In this document: one piece after another, positions 1 through 9,460 of the stretch
How positions within the stretch are numbered: the first letter of the stretch is position 1
Layout: every line of letters begins with the position of its first letter
Source: Onchidella celtica
Lineage: Eukaryota > Mollusca > Gastropoda > Systellommatophora > Onchidiidae
Assembly (NCBI GenBank): GCA_963931925.1
Contig: OZ007573.1
Location: 43,592,624-43,656,623 of the forward strand
Length of the DNA stretch: 64,000 nucleotides
Direction: 5' to 3'
Notes under the pieces: model-generated
What the model saw: only the letters and a program-made list of their open reading frames with translations
Database searches by the model: none
What the model was told of the DNA's origin: nothing
Made by a program: the position numbers and the translations under genes

Positions 1-57
1 GGCCCATGATAGAGAGGGATGGAAAGTGTTTGTTGGTGGCCTATACCCTGATCCAGG

Positions 58-1360
58 GTGAGAAAGGCAATGATGATGATGATGATAACTCCGTACGGGA
101 GATACTGTTTTAAAAGACTTCCATTTGGAATCAGCTCAGGACCAGACGTCTTCCAGAGAGAAATGACACAGATTTTAACAGGTATACCAGGTGTTGTGAG
201 AGACATCGATGATGTTTTGATCAGTGGAAAGGACAAAGAAGAGCACGACGGCAGACTTCGCATGGTTCTTCGCGACGCCGAATGAAAAGTGTGTCTTCGC
301 AACAAAGTCCATCAAGCTTTTAGGACACATCATCTCCAAAGAAGGTATACAAACTGATCCTGAGAAAGTGGAAGCAATCACGTTTCCTAGACCAGAGAAG
401 GTTGCAGATGTGCGTAGCTTACTAGGAATGATGAATCATATCGGGAAATTTGCGCCTGGTTTGGCAGCTACTACAAAGCCCTTACGGGACTTGCTGAAGA
501 AAGAAACAGCATGGATCTGGGACGAGCCACAAGAACAAGCGTTTCAGACACTAAAGAAGCAAATGAGCACCGCACCTCTGCTCATACACTACAGCCCTCA
601 AAAGCCAAACAAGATTTCAGCCGACGCATTATCATACGGAATAGGTGGGGTGATTATGCAAAAGGAAGGCACAGAGTGGAGACCAGTCTATCATGCATCT
701 AGATCCCTCACAGATACTGAACAAAGGTATGCCCAAATTGAAAAAGAGGCCTTAGCAGTTATACGGTGCTGCGAGAGATTTGCCGACTTCCTTGTGGGAC
801 TGCCAAAATTTCTTATAGAAACGGACTACAAGCCTCTACTTGCGCTAATGAAAACAAAGCATTTGGAGGAACTAACCCCTCGCATTCAGAGATTTAGAAT
901 GGGAATGATGAGATTTCCCTACAACATTATTCATGTACCAGAGAAGAATTTAGTCACCGCTGATGCATTGTCAAGAGCTCCAGTCGGGGTACCAGGAGAA
1001 AACGATCATCAAATGGAAGACGAGTGTGAATTACAGGTGAGATCTATCTTGGATGGATTTCCAGCAAGTGATCAGAGATTGCAAGAAATCATAGAGAAAC
1101 AGAATTTAGATAGTGTTCTAAAGTCAAGAACTACTGTTATTCTCAGTGGCCAGCAAAAGCGAAGCGCGATCCGCACTTGAAGCCATACTAGACAGTTAGG
1201 AATGATCGAATTAACTGTGGAAGCAGGACTTTTACTTTTCCAGAGTCGGCTGGTAATTCCAGCTGTTTTGCAACAAGACATCTTGAATCGTCTTCACGAG
1301 GGACATCAGGAGAAGTTAAATGTAGAGCCTTAGCAAGAGACACAGTATATATACGACCCT
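58..1360 (+). pseudogene. pol: Ty3/gypsy pol fragment (RT, RNase H, start of integrase), broken
   Basis: Decayed pol of a gypsy LTR element, already running at the left edge of the window. The frame opening at 58 holds the reverse transcriptase palm (LPFGISSGPDVFQREM, then an IDDVLISG catalytic motif). Around 283 the reading frame shifts and continues from about 270 to 1180 with the thumb (LGHIISKEGI), the RNase H domain and its exit motif (VTADALSRAP). After 1180 the homology is scattered over several frames with stops: RLVIPAVL and RLHEGHQ, typical of the region before the integrase zinc finger, lie at about 1246-1315. Similarity stops near 1360, where an antisense LINE begins, and resumes at 3134. 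At least two frameshifts plus stop codons mean it cannot make protein. The family assignment (K02A2.6-like gypsy) is from motif recognition. Confidence 0.85.
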
Positions 1361-3090
1361 TTTCGTCTTTGCAGACGGTCTTTGCAGCATTTTCTGACTT
1401 CAAGACAGATGCCGAGAGCAGCTCCTCTCATGACTAATCCGTCCGATATTCGATTTACATCTTCGGTCACAGAGTGAGCACATATACTCGCCTTCGTTTG
1501 TGACTTCATTTGTCTTTTCCTTCCTTTTCTGTCTTTTTTCTTCCCTAATTTCTCTTTGATTTTTTTCAAATTTGGCAGCACCTTTCCTGACGGCTCCCTT
1601 CCAGGTCATTCGATCTTCTGCCACATTTTCCCATGATTTTTCATCGATCCCAAAATCTTTCAGTGTGGTCCTGCAGATATCTTTGAAACGTAGTTTTGGT
1701 CGACCTCTTTGACGTTTTCCCTCTTTTAGCTCACCATACAGTATCTGCTTTGGGATTCTACTATCATCCATTCTTTTGACATGTCCTATCCACCTGAGTC
1801 GTCTTGTTCTCAGTGTTGCTTGAATTGAGGTGAGCTTTGCTCGTTTGAGAACTTCGCTGTTGGTGATTTTGTCCTGCCATCTGATGTCCATGATTTTCCG
1901 CAGGCAGCGAAGATGGAAGCTGTTTAATCGTTTTTCGTGTCTTGTATAGGTGGTCCACGTTTCGCAGCTATACAACAAGGTACTGATGACACAAGCTTGA
2001 TAAATAAGAATTTTGGTCTTGAGTGTCAGCTTTTTGTTGTTCCAAGCTCTCTGAGATAACCTGCCAAAAGTTGTAGCTGCTTTCCCAATTCTGGCGTTTA
2101 GTTCTTCATCCAGGGATAGTGATGCTGTTACTGTGGAGCCAAGATAGGTAAACTTTTCAACTGAGTTGATCTTGTTGCCGTTCAATGAAATGTCGGGAGG
2201 AGATAGTGTACCTTGTCCGATTACCTCTGTCTTTTTAACACTAATTGTCAAGGAAAAGAGGTCGCATGCATTTGACAATAAGTCCATCATATTTTGCAGT
2301 TGTTCGTTGTTTTGGGCTACTACTGCAGCATCGTCTGCAAAGAGGAGTTCACGCAGCATGATTTCTCGAGTCTTTGTTTTTGCTTTTAACCTGGCCAAGT
2401 TGAACAGAGACCCATCTGATCTTGTTCGGATGAAAATACCATCTGTGCAGTCTTGAAAAGCGAACTGTAGGAGTGCTGCAAAGTAAATTCCAAATAGAGT
2501 TGGTGCCAGTACACATCCTTGTTTTACTCCGGTCTTCACTGCAAATTTACCTGAGATGTTTCCGTCAAACTGGACGCATGCACTCATGTCGTCATGAAAG
2601 GAGATGATCAGCTTCAATAGCTGTGGTGGACATCCAGTGGACTTCAGTACAATGTAAAGCGATGGTCTGCTTACGGTGTCGAAGGCTTTTGTCAGATCTA
2701 TGAAAGCCATGTACAGTGGTTTTCCTTGTTCTCTGCATTTTTCCTGTAGTTGACGGACTGTAAATATCATATCTGCAGTTGATCGTTCTGCTCTGAATCC
2801 GCATTGGGATTCTGGTAAGATTCTTTCAGCGAGCCTGTGTAATCGTTTGAGTATGATTTTGGCGAACGCTTTCCCTGTAATACTCATCAATGATATGCCG
2901 CGGTAATTGTTACAATCCCCTTTGTCTCCTTTATTCTTGTAAAGAGTTACAATTTTTGCATTTTTCATATCGGATGGAATTGTTCCAGTTTTCCAGCACA
3001 CGATTAGTAGGTGGTATAGGTGTGGTAATAGTGTTTCAAGGTTTTCTTTGAGGACTTCAGCTGGAATGTTATCCTCTCCACAAGCTCTCC
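1360..3090 (-). mobile_element. 5'-truncated APE-type LINE inserted in the gypsy copy
   Basis: Minus-strand non-LTR retrotransposon fragment lying inside a plus-strand gypsy element. The reading frame is open from about 3090 down to the stop at 1400. It encodes most of a reverse transcriptase: GEDNIPAEVLK near the truncation point, NNYRGISLMSITGKAFA, motif A IDLTKAFDTV, motif B TGVKQGCVLAPTLF and the catalytic LLFADDAAVV. It ends with the usual C-terminal region (RWIGHVKRMDDSRIPKQIL) and a Cys-rich finger (CSLCDRRC..H). The endonuclease half is missing, as expected for incomplete target-primed reverse transcription. A short 3' tail appears to reach about 1360. The gypsy sequence lacks about twenty codons across the site, so some target was lost. 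I could not find a clean target duplication. It resembles the longer LINE at 41.6-45.7 kb. Confidence 0.85.
1400..3090 (-). pseudogene. LINE reverse transcriptase, N-terminally truncated
   Basis: Roughly 560 open codons of the RT and C-terminal finger region without a stop or frameshift. All three palm motifs (IDLTKAFDTV, GVKQGCVLAP, LFADD) look intact. The open frame runs on to 3241, but the residues upstream of about 3090 read antisense gypsy integrase and are not part of the LINE protein. Without endonuclease, promoter or 5' end it is a dead copy. The last 30 residues hold a CxxC..H..C-type finger comparable to the C2H2-like finger of the element at 41.6 kb. Confidence 0.8.
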
Positions 3091-3133
3091 TAAGATTTCT
3101 CAGCAGATAGAATAGAAAGTCTCGGGGCGTTCC

Positions 3134-3870
3134 TTGTGCGAGAAGGAGAGAAAAGTTAACCCAGAGCCACTTAAACCTACCATGACCCCAGATCACCCAT
3201 GGCAAAGGGTGGGAATGGATTTGTTTGACTGGAAAGGTCATCAGTATTTATTGATTGTGGACTACTATTCAAAATGGATTGAGATTGGTCACTTAAGAGA
3301 AATAATTTCTTCAGCTGTAATTGAACAGATTAAATCAATCTTCGCGAGACATGGGATTGCTCAAGTCGTCGTCAGTGACAATGGACCACAGTTCGCTTCC
3401 TGTGAGTTTAAGCAGTTTGCAAGAAGTTACAGTTTCAGCCACATCACAAGTAGTCCATTACACCCACAAAGTAACGGTGAAGCAGAAAGAGCTGTTAAAA
3501 CTATCAAAATGCTATTGAGCAAGGCAGGCGACGCTTACGTGGCTCTTTCGAACTACAGGTCTACGCCTCTCCAACAGGGACTAAACCCGGCGAGAAAGCT
3601 AAGGACAAGAGTGCCCCAAAGGGGAGAGATATGGACAAGTTCAAACTAAAGGAAAATGATGCCAAGTTTAAACAGAGGCAGAAGCTGGATTTCGACAGGT
3701 GTCACAGAGTCAAGCCTTTGACAGAATTGTCTGTTGGACAGCCCGTCCGGATAAAGACACCGGTCGATTCGGAAGCAACGGTTATTGGCAAGTCGTTAAA
3801 TAGTGACAGGTCATATCTGTTGAAGACAGATAGAGGCGTCAAGAGGAGAAATCGGCATCAGGCATCAACT
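3134..3870 (+). pseudogene. pol: Ty3/gypsy integrase core and C-terminal domain, broken
   Basis: Second half of the interrupted gypsy pol. From 3134 to about 3600 the frame gives the integrase catalytic core with recognisable Asp (GMDLFDW), Asp (VVSDNGPQF) and Glu (QSNGEAERAVKTIK) residues. A frame change near 3600-3631 leads into a C-terminal GPY/F-like domain (LTELSVGQPVRIKTP), which ends at a stop near 3870. The piece directly continues the pol that stops at about 1360, with the antisense LINE between. No intact LTR was recognised downstream, although an AATAAA-poor tail up to about 4080 may include what remains of one. Confidence 0.85.
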
Positions 3871-5177
3871 TAGACTGAAGAGAGAGAAGCCAGACAGGAG
3901 GAATATTGTCATTCCTAAAGTTAATTACTTCTACTCTACCTAGACAGTTGGAACTCCCAGTAAAAATGCATACACCGGAGTCTGATGATGGACAGGATTC
4001 TGGACAGCCTGGGTTATGTCCCTTGGCATTGTGTAACCTTTTGTTTTAGACATTAAAGAAGAGTGCTTTTTCCAGGAAACTAAGATGGCTGCCGTTGTTA
4101 TTTAGTCAGAGCCATGAGCTGCATGTCGTGTTGTCCATCCACACCAATCCATCATACCTGGAATACCTTGTTCAACAACCCACCTACCACCAGGCAAATC
4201 CTGAACAAGAATTGACATGTTTGCAGATACAGACAGAATAAAAGCACATCAAACTAAGATCCGATCAATATGTTCATTTGTATTGCTACTGGTATGTCAC
4301 AATTTAAAATGGAATTCAATCCTTCCATTTAAGACAACAATTTCATGAATTTGATATGATAAAGTTGCAAACTGTTTTTGCAACATTTTACCACATGTAG
4401 AAAAAGCACCACACAAAAAAAAAAAAAAAATTAAGAAAACTTTTTACAAACAGATATATTAGATTGTTCTCAAGCCTTGATAGGCCTATCCAAATAGTCA
4501 CACATAAGATACCTTCTGATGTAGTCTTACTGCAGTAGGGACACCTGTAGTAAGATAAAGACCTTGGATACATAAAGGGGACTCCTTATTTGCTTTGTTG
4601 AATACAAAATCTCACCAGCTGGATATATGCATTTCATCACATGCACACACAAAAATTGATATATACAAGTTTTCAGATTTTTGCATTATTCACCACTGTA
4701 AAATGATTTCATGACAGCATGCAGTAGTCCCATGGCTTATAGCCATAACAAAACATGCAAAAGTTCAAATTTTAGTGCACAAGTTTTTATTATAAATAAT
4801 TTATCTTAGATAAATAATTCTAATTGCATGTATGTGGTTATTAGTCCCTTGACTGTGCCATGGAGGTCCTAAATTAAAAGTGGCACAAGTGCACTGTTGA
4901 CATACACATTACAGCTTACTAACACCACGTAACTTAAAAGTTCAGGCACTTTATAAACAAATCTTTCAGCATATAATGTGATAGAAAGTGCGAATTAATT
5001 CGGGAAACTTGATACTGCAAGTGCACTGGGGACATCCTAGATGCACTGCTGACATGCACAGTACACTGTATGTCCTACTAAAACCTCATAATCTACAAGT
5101 TTGGGCATTTAAAAACTTTTTTTCCGCATACTGTGAGGAAATACACGTAGCAGTGAAGGGGATAATATTGATTATTT
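3871..5177. other. No gene seen; decayed repeat DNA
   Basis: Holds the presumed tail of the gypsy remnant to about 4080, a 16-nt A run near 4415, and an imperfect direct duplication (about 4889-4987 and 5041-5141, offset about 152 bp) sharing TGCACTG.TGACAT and a GTGA.GAAA end. No open frame with recognisable content. Confidence 0.5.
4889..5141. repeat. Imperfect direct duplication, two copies
   Basis: Two diverged copies of about 100 bp, offset by about 152 bp, each starting near TGCACTG and ending near GTGA.GAAA. No coding content. The second copy ends just upstream of the gypsy LTR that starts at 5178. Confidence 0.45.
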
Positions 5178-5331
5178 TGTGGTGCGCAGAGGTGCGCAGA
5201 GGTGTTGCACGGAGTCAACCCAAGAAGGACTTCGGGTAATAAACAGAAATAAACGACTCTCGAGATTTACACTGAGCTGGACGGTTTTGAGTTGGTTGTG
5301 TATCTGCCTGTTGTGTCTGTCAAGTGCTATA
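5178..5331 (+). repeat. 5' LTR of gypsy element
   Basis: 154 bp starting TGTGGTGCGC and ending AGTGCTATA. It contains a tandem GTGCGCAGAG duplication near its start and an overlapping AATAAA region (GGTAATAAACAGAAATAAACG) that could supply polyadenylation. It matches the 3' LTR except at one base. Confidence 0.93.
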
Positions 5332-5332
5332 G

Positions 5333-5350
5333 TGGTGACCCTGACGTGAT
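5333..5350 (+). promoter_or_regulatory. Primer-binding site, tRNA-Trp type
   Basis: TGGTGACCCTGACGTGAT lies one base after the 5' LTR. It is complementary, with one mismatch, to the 3' end of animal tRNA-Trp including the added CCA, so that tRNA would prime minus-strand cDNA synthesis. The tRNA identification is from remembered tRNA sequence. Confidence 0.75.
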
Positions 5351-5407
5351 CTTTAGATCTAGACAGAATATTCCTATTCTTAATCTTTCAACGACGATTC
5401 GTCCACG

Positions 5408-6100
5408 ATGTCAATAGAAACAGTAGTACTTAAATTACCAACGTTTTGGACCACTTGTCCTTCAGCGTGGTTCGCTCAAACTGAGGCTCAGTTCGTGCTG
5501 CGTGGAATCACAACAGACGAAACGAAGTACTACTATGTAGTAGCAGCACTCGACGCTAACACAGCTTCAAGATCTTTATCAATCATATCCTCACCTCCTC
5601 CAACCTGTAAGTACGACACACTTAAATCGTTCCTTACGGATGCTTACGGGTTATCAGAAGCAGAGAAAGCAGACACTTTGCTAAACATTAAAGTACTAGG
5701 TGACAGCAAACCGTCAGAAATAATGGACAAAATGCTAGCTCTTTTGGGAGACCACAAGCCATGCTTCCTTTTCCGCCACCTGTTTCTCAGACTGTTACCT
5801 GAATCTATTCGTGCTCCACTTGCTAATTCCCCCAATATCACTGACTACCGAGCACTGGCGAAAGAGGCTGATAACCTGTTTAACTCTCTGACAACAAACG
5901 CGACAATCTGCACTGCGGTTCAACCACCTAAACCAACACCAACCGTAGCACATGATGCAGGTTTGTCTGAGATTGACACGATTTGTTGGTTTCATCGAAA
6001 GTTTGGTTCAAATGCCAGGAGATGTTCCAGCCCATGTAAATATTTCAGCAACCTCAAGACTAAAAAGAACCAGGGAAACGGGAGAGCGGGCCAGCGGTAG
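5408..6100 (+). CDS. gag: Gag of the gypsy element
   Basis: A 230-residue open frame starting with ATG 58 bp after the primer-binding site. The N-terminal two thirds read as a retrotransposon capsid ([19 protein letters not shown], then [10 protein letters not shown] and [10 protein letters not shown]), with the [10 protein letters not shown] motif usual in mag-like gags. The end carries a degenerate Cys/His cluster ([14 protein letters not shown]) and a basic tail, a likely nucleic-acid-binding knuckle. Length is normal for this small gag type. Pol follows in a different frame, so a frameshift would be needed to make Gag-Pol. No stop or frameshift is visible inside. Confidence 0.85.
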   Translation: MSIETVVLKLPTFWTTCPSAWFAQTEAQFVLRGITTDETKYYYVVAALDANTASRSLSIISSPPPTCKYDTLKSFLTDAYGLSEAEKADTLLNIKVLGDSKPSEIMDKMLALLGDHKPCFLFRHLFLRLLPESIRAPLANSPNITDYRALAKEADNLFNSLTTNATICTAVQPPKPTPTVAHDAGLSEIDTICWFHRKFGSNARRCSSPCKYFSNLKTKKNQGNGRAGQR

Positions 6101-6183
6101 AAACTTTACTTGCTGGTCCGCCATGTTCGCCCACTACACCATGTACTAAACAAAACCTAGAGACAAAGGTAACTCAACTATTT

Positions 6184-8853
6184 GTGACCGACGCACAGTC
6201 TAAAAGACGCTTCTTGGTGGATACAGGCACACAAGTCTCTGTAATACCAGCAACATGGGCAGAAAGAGCGTCAGGTGCTACAAGAACACCTTTGCAAGCC
6301 GCCAACGGAACCTCCATAGCCACCTATGGTTCACGAATCTTACCTTTGCATTTTGGCAACCGGATTTTCAAAGCACGTCTTATATCAGCTAATGTCAAAC
6401 GACCTCTCTTAGGGGCTGATTTTCTCCGTCAGCACAACCTGTTGGTCGACATTCGAGGACGCCGCTTGATAGAAGCAGAATCTTTTGCTCACATTCACTG
6501 CACTGTCAGTTCAGTTTTAGATAACTCGGATCTTGCTCTCATAGAACCCACGAGCAATAAGTTCCGTAAAATTCTCAGTGACTATCCGGAACTGTTACAG
6601 CCAACCTTCTCCACTGCTGAAGTCAAGCACGGGGTGAAACATTTTATCCCAACTAAAGACAGGCCAGTCTTCGCTCGTGCACGTCGTCTAGCACCAGACA
6701 AGCTGGCCTCTGCAAAGAAGGAATTTTTGGAAATGGAAAAGATGGGTATTGTACAGAAATCCAACAGCCCCTGGGCATCCCCACTACACATGGTACCTAA
6801 AAGTAACGGAGACTCACGTCCTTGCGGCGACTACCGCAGACTGAATGATGCCACAGTTCCTGATCGCTATCCGACACCCCATATTCAAGACTTTTCGGCT
6901 CGCCTGGCTGGAAAAAAATATTTCTCCAAGATTGACCTTGTGAGGGGATATCATCAGATTCCTGTAACTCCTGAAGATATACCTAAAACAGCTGTTATCA
7001 CGCCTTTTGGTTTATGGGAATTTTTACGTATGCCATTTGGCCTTAAAAATGCAGCGCAGACATTTCAACGGCTCATGGACTCTGTGCTCCAAGATTTAGA
7101 CAGCGCATTTGTCTACCTTGATGATATTTTAGTGGCTAGCTCCTCAGCCAAGTCTCACGCAGAGGACCTCAATGCAGTTTTCCGGCGACTAAAACACCAC
7201 GGACTGGTAATCAAGCTTGAAAAATGTCTCTTTGGAGTGGCATCGCTTGATTTTTTGGGACATCGAGTGTCTGCGTCAGGCTCAGCACCAATGTCGTCTC
7301 GTATTGAGGCAGTAAAGAAGTTACCACAACCAAGAACTGTAAAGGCACTCCAAGAGTACCTTGGGATAATAAACTTTTATCACCGTTTCATTCCAAACAT
7401 AGCTTTGATGTTGCGTCCCCTTTATCAAGCTCTGAAAATATCCAAACCACGCCAAGATCTCATTTGGTCCCAGGAAATGAAACAATCCTTCCTTGCCAGT
7501 AAACAAGCATTGGCAGATACAACCATGCTGGTACATCCATGTACAGATTGTCCATTAGCTTTGACATGTGACGCATCTGATGTGGCCGTCGGCGCAGTCC
7601 TTGAGCAGTACAACCATGGTCGCTGGGAGCCACTTGCCTTTTTTAGTCGCCAGCTACGTAGTCCGGAGATCAAGTACAGTACTTTTGACAGAGAGCTTCT
7701 GGGCGCCCATTTGGCAATACGCCATTTTCGTTATATGCTTGAAGGGAGGCAATTCACCATCTACACAGAGCACAAACCTCTAGTCCACGCAATGTCGAAA
7801 ACATCTGAACTATGGTCAGCTCGTCAGCAAAGGCAACTGACTGCTATCTCAGAATTTACCACCGATATTAAGCACATCTCGGGAAAGAAGAATGTGGTTG
7901 CCGATGGCCTTTCTCGCGCTTCCACTTCCACAAACGCGATCTCGTTAGGCATTGACTTTACAGCTATGGCCAAGGCGCAAATTTTGAGTCCAGACATACA
8001 AGCGTACAAAACTGCCATCACAAACATGAAAATTGCTACGACAAAGCTGACTGATGAAGGACCAGAGCTTCTCTGCGACATTTCAACTGGTAGAGCCCGC
8101 CCTATCGTTCCTCCAGATTATCGACGCCCGGTGTTAGAGGCTGTCCATAACCTTGCTCACCCAGGAGTTAAGGCTACTGTTAAACTCATTGCAGAGAAAT
8201 ACACGTGGCATGGCCTCAGCCGTCAAATTAGCGATTGGGTAAAGGAGTGTCACAATTGCCAGGCATCAAAAATTCAGAAACATACCAAGGCGCCCCTTCA
8301 GACATATACTGTACCTGACAAAAGATTTTCCCATATCAACATCGATATTGTTGGTCCATTACCCCAGTCATGTGGTTACCGTTACCTCCTAACCATCATT
8401 GACCGTAATACACGATGGCCAGAGGCAATTCCTATGACAAACATTACAGCACCAGAATGTGTTCGGGCTCTCCTTGGAGGCTGGATCTCTCGCTTCGGGG
8501 TTCCCGCGGACATATCGTCGGATCGTGGTTCACAATTCACATCTTCCTTGTGGGCTGAAATTGCGAGACGCCTAGGAGTCAGACTCCATCGGATAACATC
8601 ATTTCACCCCCAAGCCAATGGGATGGTGGAAAGGTTTCATCGCACACTCAAATCAGCTTTGAAGGCACGACTAACAGGGAACAATTGGGCAGAAGAGATA
8701 CCTTGGGTACTCCTCGGACTCAGAACAAAAGAACTAGAAACAATAATGATCCACCCACAACTGTATTTGACCACAGACAGCTCACTTCCCGTTCAGGACG
8801 ACCAGTGCGATCACCTAGGCGCTACCAATAACTCTGTGAGATGTCTGTGCTAG
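6184..8853 (+). pseudogene. pol: Pol polyprotein (PR-RT-RNH-IN), integrase end damaged
   Basis: An 889-codon open frame without an ATG at its start, as expected for a frame entered from gag. In order: aspartic protease ([13 protein letters not shown]), reverse transcriptase with YLDD ([11 protein letters not shown]), RNase H ([14 protein letters not shown], then [13 protein letters not shown]), integrase zinc finger (H..H and CHNC), and the catalytic core with Asp (NIDIVGPLP), Asp (SSDRGSQF) and Glu ([10 protein letters not shown]). Shortly after LLGLRT at about 8730 the frame turns to unrelated sequence. The expected basic C-terminal end ([11 protein letters not shown]) is present in another frame ending near 8830. 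This indicates an out-of-frame internal deletion of the integrase C-terminal region; its size cannot be told without a reference copy. Confidence 0.88.
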
Positions 8854-8862
8854 GGGGAGGTG

Positions 8863-9016
8863 TGTGGTGCGCAGAGGTGCGCAGAGGTGTTGAACGGAGT
8901 CAACCCAAGAAGGACTTCGGGTAATAAACAGAAATAAACGACTCTCGAGATTTACACTGAGCTGGACGGTTTTGAGTTGGTTGTGTATCTGCCTGTTGTG
9001 TCTGTCAAGTGCTATA
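8863..9016 (+). repeat. 3' LTR of gypsy element
   Basis: 154 bp, equal in length to the 5' LTR and differing by one base. It is preceded by a polypurine tract (GGGGGAGG) and followed by the ATTT target duplication. Confidence 0.93.
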
Positions 9017-9020
9017 ATTT

Positions 9021-9460
9021 GTCTTTAGTTCAAACTGCTTCTGTTGAAATTCATGTAACAAACAATATAATAATCTTTAAGTTACAGAAAACTCTCTACC
9101 TCCAACACATATTGTCACTGCTCTACGCTAATGGCATGAGTCATTTTGATACATCTGAGATATTAAGAAGAAACTTTCTTTTCCTGTCATTTGATGATTT
9201 AAGCCATTATGATTCTATTGTATTATTAGATTTTCCTGTTGGTGCATTTCTTTTTTCAATAATAATTATAATCTGACAGCTCTCATGCTCAAGAATGTAG
9301 TATAGTGAACCATTAGTTGCTTTCTGACATAAGTCTGATATGCCATTATTGTAGAGCAGTGATGAGATACTGGTTCATTAATAAATATCCTCTCATCTGG
9401 TTCACATGAGGAATGTAATTTTGATTTGAAAGTACAACAGTCTGTAAATGAAATGCTGAC
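9021..9460. other. Downstream flank of gene A, no gene seen
   Basis: AT-rich sequence between the gypsy element and the stop codon of gene A. It should hold the 3' UTR of gene A on the minus strand. I did not find a canonical AATAAA on that strand close to the stop. Confidence 0.5.

Larger units (their letters stand above)
5174..9020 (+). mobile_element. Ty3/gypsy LTR retrotransposon, 2 LTRs, 4-bp TSD, defective
   Basis: Complete in outline: 154-bp LTRs at 5178-5331 and 8863-9016, flanked by a 4-bp ATTT duplication (5174-5177 and 9017-9020). A primer-binding site follows the left LTR by one base, then gag and pol, then a purine-rich tract (GGGGGAGG) before the right LTR. The LTRs differ at one position by my reading (C versus A in GTTG-ACGG), so the insertion is recent. 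The pol 3' end carries an out-of-frame deletion, so this copy is not autonomous. The gag and integrase style match the mag/CsRN1 side of Ty3/gypsy, which is an inference from motif appearance. It lies about 440 bp beyond the 3' end of gene A, on the opposite strand. Confidence 0.93.
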
